Source: JAGWAJ01 sp965215155 (lineage in GTDB: Bacteria > Acidobacteriota > Vicinamibacteria > Vicinamibacterales > UBA8438). From it: DNA of 64,000 bases. Where the stretch lies: contig CBDCCY010000004.1 of assembly GCA_965215155.1 (NCBI GenBank), positions 3,286,001-3,350,000 of the forward strand, read 5' to 3'. Both the position numbers and the translations under genes were made by a program. This document shows positions 56,206 through 64,000 of the stretch, in pieces. The notes under the pieces are model-generated. The model had not been told where the DNA came from. It did not search any database and saw only the letters and a program-made list of their open reading frames with translations. Every line of letters starts with the position of its first letter. Position 1 is the stretch's first letter.

Positions 56206-57188
56206 CGTGGCACCTCCTCGAGGACGAGCTCGGCCCACGTGCGAAACCGCTCGTTCGCATGGCTCAGGAGTTCCGGCGTCATCGTGAGATAGACGGCCGT
56301 GGACGCCGGGTCCACGTGTCCGAGAAACGTGGCGAGAGACGACAGCCGCGAGCGAGGGTCGATTCCATTCCGGTACCAGCGCAGCAGCGTGCGGGTCGCG
56401 AACGCATGCCGCAGGTCGTGGACCCGCGGGCCGACGGCGCCGTCCGGGATGGCCAGATCCAGTTGCGGCACGAGCTGATGGAACGTGAGGCTGATGGTCG
56501 TGGCGCTGATCGGCCGTCCGTTACGCCGCGCGAAGACGGGCACCTCGGCGGAGAGGAGCTGCCGGTGCGGATGCTGCGCGAGATGCGCGGTGAGCAGGGA
56601 GCCGATTCGCGGGCCGAACGGAACCAGACGGCTCTTGGCAAACTTCGTGTTCCGAATGTGAAGCAGGCGCCGGGTGGCGTCGATGTCGCCGACGCGCAAC
56701 CGTGAGACTTCCCCCACCCGCAGGCCCAGGCCGTAGAGCAGGGTGAAGATGGTCCGGAAGCTCGACCCGCGACAGGTCGTAGAGCGATTGTCCGGCAACC
56801 GGCCTGCCACGTCGAAGAGACGCCGGGCGGCTGCGGGATCAAGGAGAAACGGCAGCCGCACACGTGTCCCGCGGCGCGGTTTCGAGCGCACCGGGGAGTG
56901 CTGCAGACGCTCTTGGTGAATCATCCAGTCGAAGAACCGGACCAAGGACCCGTGCAGGTGGTTGTAACTGCGCGGCGCCGGCCGGGGACGCGAGACGAGG
57001 AAGTCGTCGATCAACGAGGGCGTGACATCATCGACAGCGCTGACACGATGCTCTACGAGGAAGCGATCGAGCAACCGCAAGGCGCTCTCCTCGGCGCGGT
57101 AGTGGCGCCCGAGCGCACGCTTGTACGCGAGAAAGGCCCGCATCCCGTCGGCGAAGACGCTCCGAAATCCGGTCCAGAGGCGGCTCAT
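56202..57188 (-). CDS. ritB: RIT element tyrosine recombinase B
   Basis: A 328-residue tyrosine recombinase. The catalytic set is R157 (GLRVGE), H257 and R260 (VHDLRH), H291 (LGH) and Y300 (TAVY), with a Lys near 182-185 in the beta hairpin. It is the middle gene, with ATGA overlaps on both sides, so the three are expected to be made in a fixed ratio. Confidence 0.85.
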   Translation of the reverse strand: MSRLWTGFRSVFADGMRAFLAYKRALGRHYRAEESALRLLDRFLVEHRVSAVDDVTPSLIDDFLVSRPRPAPRSYNHLHGSLVRFFDWMIHQERLQHSPVRSKPRRGTRVRLPFLLDPAAARRLFDVAGRLPDNRSTTCRGSSFRTIFTLLYGLGLRVGEVSRLRVGDIDATRRLLHIRNTKFAKSRLVPFGPRIGSLLTAHLAQHPHRQLLSAEVPVFARRNGRPISATTISLTFHQLVPQLDLAIPDGAVGPRVHDLRHAFATRTLLRWYRNGIDPRSRLSSLATFLGHVDPASTAVYLTMTPELLSHANERFRTWAELVLEEVPR

Positions 57189-58459
57189 ACGACCTCCTCG
57201 TCGCCATCGCCGCAGGCGACCTCACGCAGGGTCTCGATGGCGACCTTGCTGTAGATTTCCGTGGAGGCGGGGCTCCGATGCCCGACGTAGTCGCCGATGG
57301 ATTTCAGGGGCCAGCCCGCATCGACGAGGCGCTGTACGCAGGTGTGGCGCAGCGTGTGGGAGCCGGGCCGTGGAACGACGATCCCCGCCTGCTTCAGGTA
57401 GTAGGTGACGCGGCAGGACACCGCGCTGTGCTCGATGGGCTTGCACGGCGGGAGGACTCGGAAGAACACGCGGCGAGAAGGCGTCGTCGGTCGGCCGGAC
57501 TGCAGATAGTCGACGACGGCCTCGCCCACGAGCGGGGAGAGCGGGTAGGCCGTCGAGTGGCCGGCCTTCCGCTCCGGGATGCGAAGGCGATCATGAGACC
57601 AGTCGATGTCGTCGAGGGTGAGCGCAGCGACTTCCCGCGCCCGCAGGCCGTAGGTGACGAGCAGGAGAAGCATCGCGTAGTCGCGGCGTCCCACGACGGT
57701 GCGGCGGTCCACGACCTCCAGCATGCGCCGGACCTCATCCCACTGAATCGACCGCGGCACGGTGGCGAGACGGTAGACCCGCGGGCTGTCGACCGCATGA
57801 CTCAAGTCGCGTCCGACGAGCCCCTCGCGGTTGAGGTAACGCAAGAACACGCGCAGCACGACGCACCGCGACACGACGCCCGACCGGGAGAGATGCCGGC
57901 TGCGGTCGGTCAGAAACCCGCTGATGACCACCGGCGACAGGGCCTGCAGGTCGTCGAGGCCACGCTCGTGCAGGTACGCGGCGAACCGGCGAAGATGATG
58001 GCCGTACTGTCGGATCGAGGCGGCGCGGAGCCCGCGCTCGTCGCGTAGGTAGGCGAAGAACTCCGGCGCCCGGTCGATGAACGGTTCCCCCAGCAGGGGG
58101 CGGCGCGTGCCGACGAATCCGGGGACAACCAGTCGGAGCATCTGCTCGATCGGCCGGCGGATCTCCTGCGCCAATCGTGGGCGAGCTGGTCCCGGGGCCC
58201 GCCGGTGATCCGGGCGGGTGATCCAGTGCTCCACAAACGGTTGAACCGCCGGTGGAAGGTCTGCGTAGCACCTCGCTCCGCGGTCGTAGGTGAACGTCGC
58301 GAAATGGAGCAGGAGCGGCACGCGATGACCGAGAACCCTCGGTGCGTGACCACGCTCCAGAAGCCAGGTGACGTACTGCTCGATGGCAGCACCAAGCCAG
58401 GATGACCGGATGCGATCGACGGTCTGCGGGCGGACGAAAAACCGTTCCAGCATGGACAA
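57185..58459 (-). CDS. ritA: RIT element tyrosine recombinase A
   Basis: The largest of the trio, 424 residues, first in the operon. It has an extra N-terminal region (about 1-125) before the SAM-like domain. Catalytic set: R273 (GLRARE), H368 and R371 (SHTLRH), H394 (VGH) and Y403 (TEIY). The promoter should lie between 58460 and the right terminal repeat, in about 110 bp. Confidence 0.85.
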   Translation of the reverse strand: MSMLERFFVRPQTVDRIRSSWLGAAIEQYVTWLLERGHAPRVLGHRVPLLLHFATFTYDRGARCYADLPPAVQPFVEHWITRPDHRRAPGPARPRLAQEIRRPIEQMLRLVVPGFVGTRRPLLGEPFIDRAPEFFAYLRDERGLRAASIRQYGHHLRRFAAYLHERGLDDLQALSPVVISGFLTDRSRHLSRSGVVSRCVVLRVFLRYLNREGLVGRDLSHAVDSPRVYRLATVPRSIQWDEVRRMLEVVDRRTVVGRRDYAMLLLLVTYGLRAREVAALTLDDIDWSHDRLRIPERKAGHSTAYPLSPLVGEAVVDYLQSGRPTTPSRRVFFRVLPPCKPIEHSAVSCRVTYYLKQAGIVVPRPGSHTLRHTCVQRLVDAGWPLKSIGDYVGHRSPASTEIYSKVAIETLREVACGDGDEEVV

Positions 58460-58568
58460 CCTCCTCGCGCTCTCGGCGCTCGGTGATCATCCCGTGCTGA
58501 CGAGCCCACCGTTATGTGCCCAGCAGTCGCGCGACAGCCCTACCCAACCGGCGATCCACGCTGGTGTC

Positions 58569-58595
58569 GGCCACAGATCGCGAACGGGCACACAA
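58569..58595 (-). repeat. RIT terminal inverted repeat, right
   Basis: Minus strand TTGTGTGCCCGTTCGCGATC then TGTGGCC; ends at the CTAC of the host gene. Confidence 0.9.
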
Positions 58596-59287
58596 CTACA
58601 ACAACACCATCCTGTCGGAGACCACCGGGACGCTGTCGAACACGCACTGGCGGAACAACCTGATCCTGGGGCAGAACGCGCCGGCCGACTTTCGGGGGCT
58701 GCGCCCCAACCTGTTCGGGATCACGACGTTCACCAACTACACCTCGTCCGATTACAACGGCTTCGGTCCCGCGCCGGACACGCCGCTGCCGTTCCGGTGG
58801 GAGAGCCCGCCGTTCGACGTGGCCGCCGACTTCCGGGCCCCCGGTCACGCACCGGCGCTCGAGCTGCGCGAGTTCGCAACGCTCGAGGCCTACCGGGCCG
58901 CGACCGGCCAGGACCGGAACAGCGTGCGGGTGGGTTACGACGTGTTCGTCGACGTGCCCGCGCTCGATGCGCGGGACGTGAGCGCGCTGCAGAACGTCTA
59001 CGACGCCGACGATCTCGACTTCCGGCTGCGGCCCGGCTCGGCGGCCGTCGACCGCGGGATGGTGCTGCCGACGGTGACCGACGGCTTCACGGGCAGCGCG
59101 CCGGATCTCGGGGCGCTGGAGGTCGGCGGCGCCGCGCCGCGGTACGGGCCCCGCCGCTGACGCTCGCTGGTGAGCGCGCAGCGGTCCGGCCGCCATCGAG
59201 CAGCAGCGGACCGATCTCTCGGGGTCGGCCCGGCCGGTGAAGGGTAGAGTCTGACAGTCGTGATCGACGCGACGTCTGGAGGAAATC

Positions 59288-60199
59288 ATGCGCAGAGCCC
59301 TGGTCTTGTTGGCGGTGCTGGTGAGCGGCGCGGTGTCGATCCTGATCGCGGCGCCGGTCGCCCAGGACTCCGGTCCCCCCATGGACCTCGAGAGGCTCGA
59401 GGACAACCTCTACGTCCTCCACGGCGGGTGCTCGTGCGGCAACTCGACGTTCTACATCACGGATGCCGGCGTGGTCATGGTGGACACGAAGGTGGCCGGG
59501 CAGGGCCGGGCCATCCTCGACCAGCTCCGGTCGGTCACGGACCAGCCTCTCGTGATGATCATCAACACGCATACGCACTTCGACCACACCGGGAGCAATG
59601 CGGAATTCGGGGCCGTCGACCGGATCGTGACGCACGCCAATGCCAGGGAGAGCCTGATGAAGGCGACCTGCACGCCGGCCACCAACTGCGACGCCTTCAA
59701 GGGCGACGACGCGCAGTACCTTCCCAACGTCACCTTCGACGACCAGCGGTCGCTCACGGTCGGCAGCGACCGGATCGACCTCTACCACTTCGGAGCCGGG
59801 CATACCGATGGCGATGCGTGGATCGTGTTCCCTGCCGTCCGTGCTGCGTTGACCGGCGACATGTTCTCCCACAAGGGCGTCCCGTTCGTCGACACCGCGA
59901 ACGGGGGCAGCGCGCTGACCTTCGGTGACACGCTCGCCACCGCGACGGCCGAGCTCGACGTCGACACCGTGATCTCCGGACACTTCGACGCCTATCCCTT
60001 CGACGATCTCGTCCGGTATACGGAGTTCCACCGGCATCTGAAGGCTCACGCGCTCGCCGGCATGGAGGCCGGGAGGCCCGCCGAGGAAGTCGCGGACGCC
60101 TACGAGCCGCCGGCGGGTCTGAGCGACTTCTCGGCCGCGGGGCCCCTGCTGCGGTCCTTCGTCGAGCTGATCTACGACGAATCACGAACCCGGGAGTGA
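59288..60199 (+). CDS. Exported metallo-beta-lactamase-fold hydrolase
   Basis: A 303-residue protein. Signal peptide about 1-25; the metal-binding motif HTHTHFDHTG, a further ligand in GAGHTDGD and a late VISGHFDAYPFD histidine are all present. A cysteine-rich insert (GGCSCGNST near residue 48 and CTPATNC near 121) is unusual. This is the class of small periplasmic MBL hydrolases common in soil bacteria; substrate unknown. GGAGGAAATC precedes ATG 59288. Confidence 0.87.
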   Translation: MRRALVLLAVLVSGAVSILIAAPVAQDSGPPMDLERLEDNLYVLHGGCSCGNSTFYITDAGVVMVDTKVAGQGRAILDQLRSVTDQPLVMIINTHTHFDHTGSNAEFGAVDRIVTHANARESLMKATCTPATNCDAFKGDDAQYLPNVTFDDQRSLTVGSDRIDLYHFGAGHTDGDAWIVFPAVRAALTGDMFSHKGVPFVDTANGGSALTFGDTLATATAELDVDTVISGHFDAYPFDDLVRYTEFHRHLKAHALAGMEAGRPAEEVADAYEPPAGLSDFSAAGPLLRSFVELIYDESRTRE

Positions 60200-60222
60200 G
60201 GGTCCGGGTCCGCCTGGGGCGA

Positions 60223-62551
60223 TCAGGCCGACGGGCTCCGAGGCGCTGGCGGCGAAAGGTCAACTGCCCAGTCTCTGAGTTTCTGGACGTCTACGCCGGA
60301 TCGATCCAGTAGCGTGACCAACTCCTCTTGCCTGGGTTGCCCGAAGACGACCCGGTAGGCGGCGAGCTGGCGCTTCAGGCGGTCGAACTCGGCGATCTCC
60401 GCCGTGTATGGCAATTGCGACACATGGCGCTGCACCCGATGCTCCCCGGGTGCGATCCAGTGCGGGACCAGGTCGCTGTCGGCAGCGGCCCGCGCGGCCT
60501 TGTCGGCGAGCTCGAACATCAAGGTCCAGATGTCGTCGCCCGCGCTCCAGGAGGCGAACGCGTCGTCCGCATGTGCGGCCGCAACGTTGCGGCGGACGGC
60601 ATGACCCTTGTACCGGTGAATCCGCCCTTCGCGCTGCTCAAGATCCACCGGATTACCGGGAAGGTTCCAGTGGACCAGCCGGTGACACCAGGGATGGAAA
60701 TCGAGGCCTTCCTGCCCGATCGAAGTGCTGGCGAGCACGAACGGTCGGAACGGGCTGTTGAACGCCGCGCGGACGGCGTCCTGGCTGACGTGCGCACCGT
60801 CGTCCGCGCGACTGTGGCCGAAGCGCAAGGCGAACACGGTGCGGACACGCAGTTCCTCGACCTCGACGGCCCCCGTTCGGCTTCGTAGCTCAGGACAGCA
60901 CTGACCACGTCCGGCACAACGTTCCAGGCGGAGAACAACAGTCGCTTCGTCGCCTGTTCCTTGCCCCCGAACGGACCCTCCAGCGGCCAATACGGCAGCG
61001 TGGGCGGCATCCACAGCAGGCGCCACAGTCCCTGGCCTATCAGCTCGCGCACGAGCTCGCGCAGCTTGGCGTGCCCGGGGTCGATGGTGCCCCACGACCG
61101 CAGTGTCGCCGCCTTCAGGAAGGCCGCGTCATGGCGTTGGAGCGCGTCGACCATCTTGTCGGGGCGTGTGGATTGCCTCCTTGAGGCGCTCGTCGAACCT
61201 GTAGCCATGCATGAAGTGCGCCAGGTACGGAGCCGACTTCCAGAACGGCATCGGGTCCTGGTCGCTGACGGCGCGAAACAATGCGTCCGCGGCCAGGTAC
61301 TGTCGGACGTCGCCAGCGGTGACGGAGGTCTTGTGCCGGTGCTCGCACACCATGGCATCCCGGTCGTCGGTGGCCGCGACGCGCTCCGTGCGCGCCATGA
61401 CGTCCTGCAGGGATCCTTCGACTTCCCGCTTCGCCCGCTCGACGCGTTCCATCTGCTCACGCTCTCCGGCGGCCGCGCGCCGCAGCGCTGCTCCGAAGCG
61501 CGAGAGCTGATGCTGGAGCTCCTGGACGCGGGCGCCGTCGTCGCCGAGCAGGAACCGTGTGGTGTCCAGGGAAGTCCTGGTAGTGCTCCTCGTGCTCGAT
61601 CTCCGCGTCCGCGGTGTAGAGCTTGTACGGTGTGGCGGAGAGCAGGAGTGTGCGTACGCGCCTGTCGTCGTGCGCCTTGGCCTGGAACAGCTCCTGCGCC
61701 AGATCTGCCGCGGCATCCCGCTCGGGCCCCTGCGTACCGAGCAACGACTTGAAGCGCTGGAACTCGTCCAGGATGACCAGGTCGGGCTCGAGGGCATGGA
61801 CGCAGGCACTCGCCAGCACGCGGCGCAGCTCGGAGATGACCTGGTCTCGCCGGTACCGGGCTTCCGCGGGCCACGCGTGATAGCGACGGAACGTGGTGTC
61901 GAGGAGTTCGCGCAGCCTGCCCTGCAACTCGGGAAGCTCGCCGAACGCCGCCTCGAAGCGTAACCGGATCGTCCGGTCGATGGGCCGGGGGGAGTGCTCC
62001 AGTCGCCAGCGCCAGTCGTCCCTCTTCGTGATCCCTCCCTGCAGAAGGTTCATGAGCGCCGTGCGCCTGCCCATCAGCGGATCGAGCAGTCGGAACACCA
62101 CCTCCCGTTCTCGGCCCTGACCGGTCGACCGCCCCAGGTTGAACGACGTCCCGGGGGTGAAGCTGACGAAGTTCAGCTTGCCGCCGGCGAGTCCGGGTTC
62201 GCCTTCCCGGTGCGCCAGCTCCGTGGCCAGCATCGTCAGGCGGGTCGCAAGCGCGAACGAACGTTCCTCCGCGCCGCCCACCCGCAGCTTGGGGAGATTG
62301 GCGCGCGCGATGCTGCCGTTGCTGCAGATGTAGACGATGTCTATCCGCTCGACCCCGTTCCAGAGGTGGTCTATCGCGCGCGCGATGATCCCTCGGGCGA
62401 CCAGCGTCTTGCCGAGGCCCACTTCGTCGGCGACCAGGAAGCGCCCGGTGCTGTCGTCCGCCGTGAACAAGCGGTGGAAGGCGTGCTCCACGGTTCGGCG
62501 CTGAAACGGCTTGAGGGGCTTCAGACTCGCGTCGACGGATGGTCGCTTCAT
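60223..62551 (-). pseudogene. SNF2-like/DEAD helicase of a DUF6361-associated module, at least three frameshifts
   Basis: Starting at ATG 62551 (MKRPSVDASLKPLKPFQRRT), the frame has Walker A VADEVGLGKTLVARG, motif II LVILDEFQRFK and motif III LLLSATPYKLY. The frame changes at about 61571 (extra C in a CCC run), 61170 and 60885. The last piece holds helicase motifs V-VI (STSIGQEGLDFHPWCHRL, EGRIHRYKGH) and ends at 60223. Both helicase lobes are recognisable, so decay is recent. This protein type pairs with DUF6361 proteins in probable phage-defence clusters. Confidence 0.75.
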
Positions 62552-63329
62552 GAGCGTGGCTCCGAGCCTCGACGTGAAGCGAGAATCGCCGCGCCAGCTC
62601 GAGGATCTCCCGACAGCCCTCCGGGGCACGCAGCGCGTCGGCATCGGTCCAGACGTCCTCCGCCGGCGAATCGGATCCGTTCCGCACCAGCCATGCCAGC
62701 AGGGTGCCGGCGCACCGCTCCTCGATGCGCCCGCGCAGGAAGTCGGCCTCGTTGCGCGTCAACGCGAACGACGCCTCCCAGGGAAACCCCTTCGGGGCCG
62801 GCGACAGCCGTGGATGCCAGTGCGCCTGCTGACTCCAGATGACGCCCGGATCGTCCGCGCGTCCCGGAACGCCTCGGCCGTCGACGAGCGCGTCGAAGTG
62901 CGAATGGTACCAACCCTGGCTCTGTTGGGGCTGGAAGACGCCCCACCGCGTGAGCGCAGTCCAGTAGAGGGAGCTCGGCAGGCGTACAAGGGACTGGCGT
63001 GCGACCGCGCCGATGACGCCTATCGCATCGTCGTTCTGCTTGAGCCGCCCGATCAGGTCGACTTCCGCGGCGCGAGCAACGCGCTCGACGTCGCTGCCCC
63101 GGACCCGGCGAGTCTCCAGCCGCTGGTAGAGCCAGGGGATGAACAGGACGTACCGGAGCCGGGTCTGGATGTACGACGTGCCCGGGAACAGCGCGTCCGA
63201 GATCACGTCCCGCAGGCTGCCGAGCCCCATCTCGTCGAGCGTGCCCTGCTCCTTGAACAGATCCAGCACGCGGCGCATCTTGTCGCGGTCGCTCGCCATC
63301 AGGTCGAGCCATGTCAGCGTCGCCTGCAT
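62552..63329 (-). pseudogene. DUF6361 family protein, C terminus lost or fused out of frame
   Basis: From ATG 63329: STLTWLDHD-like ATLTWLDLMASDRDKMRRVL, then DALFPGTSYIQTRLRYVLFIPWLYQRLE and QSLVRLPSSLYWTAL, all DUF6361 marks; then LTRNEADFLRGRIEERCAGT. No stop codon occurs where the helicase starts: this frame reads on as a shadow of the helicase. The expected C-terminal part seems deleted around 62551. The DUF6361 family occurs beside helicases; its role is not established here. Confidence 0.65.
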
Positions 63330-63778
63330 TCAAGTTGCCCTTTCCGCCCCACTCCAACAGCCAGTGAGTCACCCCCCGCGTTGACTTCACCCACGTGTCA
63401 GGCGCTCGAAGAACGGATAGCGCGATCTCTGGGTGAGCATAGCGGGCCGTCCATGATATTTGCATGGTTTCTGGCGGGGCTTATGTGACATTCTGGCGAC
63501 TCCCCACCGTCCTCGGTCGGGGCGCCGAGTCATCCCGCCTGGAAGCCCGGCGGGCGTCCGGCGACCCCTTGGCGAGAGGCGGACTCGCTCGACGGCGCGC
63601 GGCGCCCGCAGCCGGAAGCCGGAACTGCCGACCCGTCACGAATGGCGCGGGTTAGAATGCTGGCATCGTGCCCGACCGACACGACCGAGACGGGGGCGTC
63701 TTGCGCGGCTGCCGAGGCGCTCCCCGCTGGCCGGCGGCCGGAGAACCAGGCGCCGTCGCTCCCCAGGGAGGAATCGAA
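63330..63778. other. Intergenic, divergent promoters expected
   Basis: About 450 bp between the DUF6361 start and the aminotransferase start. No gene, tRNA or strong palindrome was seen. Promoters for both genes must lie here; AGGGAGG at 63766-63772 is the ribosome site of the latter. Confidence 0.45.
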
Positions 63779-64000
63779 ATGCAGACGACTCGCCGTGGAT
63801 TCGTTGGAACCATCGCGCTGGGCGCCGCGGCTGGTGCCCTGGCCGGCACATCACCGTTCAGCCCGCGGGCCCGCGCCCAGACTCGGGCCGCCGCGAAGTC
63901 CGGCATCTACGACGGTGGCGTCATCCAGCTCAACCAGAACGAGAGTGCCCGCGGCCCCGGCCCGAAGACCATCCAGGCCATTCAGGCCCACACCAACAAG
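63779..64000 (+). CDS. Tat-exported HisC-like class I/II aminotransferase, 5' part only
   Basis: ATG 63779 opens a frame that runs off the right edge after 74 codons. The signal has the Tat motif TRRGFVGTIALG and an Ala-rich hydrophobic stretch. Then IQLNQNESARGPGPKTIQAI, the start of histidinol-phosphate aminotransferase-like PLP enzymes, where LNxNExPxGP is conserved. Exported copies of this family are known in Acidobacteria and related groups. Catalytic lysine and substrate site are outside the window. Confidence 0.75.
   Translation, partial: MQTTRRGFVGTIALGAAAGALAGTSPFSPRARAQTRAAAKSGIYDGGVIQLNQNESARGPGPKTIQAIQAHTNK

Larger units (their letters stand above)
55083..58595 (-). mobile_element. 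Recombinase-in-trio (RIT) element
   Basis: Three tyrosine recombinase genes in a row on the minus strand, coupled by ATGA overlaps, lie inside near-identical terminal inverted repeats. Each repeat begins TTGTGTGCCC and has GATCTGTGGCC (27 bp, 25 identical): 55111-55137 and 58569-58595. CTAC occurs at both ends of the host break (55079-55082 and 58596-58599), consistent with a 4-bp target duplication or crossover site. This is the design of RIT elements. At the left end 28 extra bases, with GATTGTGT and ACACAATC as an inverted pair, lie between host and repeat. Confidence 0.88.
53563..59160 (+). pseudogene. Secreted right-handed beta-helix protein gene, split by RIT element
   Basis: Host gene halves lie at 53563-55082 and 58596-59160. 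From GTG 53563 (GGAAAGGCAGG upstream) comes a lipoprotein-like signal (IGVLSACVLATC), then a beta-helix with EGITFRNTEFAIWAGEQSIA and FYNNYITNSHDNPIETDGS. The left half ends in AAGVVFY; the right half continues as NNTILSETTGTLSNTHWRNN. One base is missing at a G-run at 53865-53868, where the frame changes. The right half ends after GALEVGGAAPRYG, a usual closing motif of such proteins. The split is clearly due to insertion. Confidence 0.85.

Overview
This 64 kb window is GC-rich bacterial chromosome. It most resembles an Acidobacteriota genome (Vicinamibacteria-like is my guess). The grounds are a DUF1592/DUF1552 cytochrome pair, a carboxypeptidase-regulatory-type TonB receptor, many secreted PQQ/NHL/beta-helix proteins with signal peptides, and a Gram-negative envelope (RND pump, outer-membrane barrels). 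No rRNA or taxonomic marker is present, so the placement is an inference.

Layout. 1-2.7 kb: a TerB-like protein fragment and an osmoprotectant-type ABC importer whose permease and binding protein are fused. 2.9-8.3 kb: DUF1552 and DUF1592 proteins and a secreted ankyrin protein. 8.3-10.3 kb: a translationally coupled pair, an AAA ATPase plus a small PD-(D/E)XK-like protein, which looks like an uncharacterised defence-type module. 10.4-17.6 kb: NHL protein, Uma2 nuclease, serine hydrolase, a frameshifted HNH nuclease, a barrel protein and an M48 protease. 18.0-21.0 kb: a PQQ-type sugar dehydrogenase fused to two AhpD/CMD-like domains, followed by a peroxiredoxin with an in-frame TGA at its peroxidatic cysteine position and a bacterial-SECIS-like hairpin just downstream. 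This is a strong selenoprotein candidate. 21.2-26.4 kb: toxin-antitoxin pair, acyl-CoA ligase, gene remnants, a heptad-repeat protein and DUF423. 26.4-34.3 kb: respiratory and stress genes, many of them broken (multiheme c, cytochrome b, Rieske end, CBS protein, porin end, Ppk1 end), beside intact pentaheme c, USP, cytochrome c'-like and VIT genes. 34.7-37.2 kb: TonB receptor. 37.4-39.5 kb: integrase remnant, tRNA-Lys, a possible fossil CRISPR array and an IS4 remnant. 39.5-49.8 kb: RND pump, PQQ-like propeller, MFS-spermidine synthase fusion, Fur/PerR regulator and KatG. 49.9-51.1 kb: a glycosyltransferase carrying two in-frame palindromic insertions. 51.2-53.3 kb: three small metabolic or secreted genes. 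53.6-59.2 kb: a beta-helix gene split by a 3.5 kb recombinase-in-trio (RIT) element with near-perfect terminal inverted repeats. 59.3-64 kb: a beta-lactamase-fold hydrolase, a decayed DUF6361/helicase module and the start of a Tat-exported aminotransferase.

Three observations deserve most attention: the putative selenocysteine peroxiredoxin, the RIT element with the precise host gene it interrupts, and a family of dispersed palindromic elements (at least six copies) of which two are inserted in frame in one coding sequence. Long housekeeping-like genes are intact, whereas single-base indels cluster in accessory genes. This points to real gene decay, although assembly errors cannot be excluded from sequence alone.
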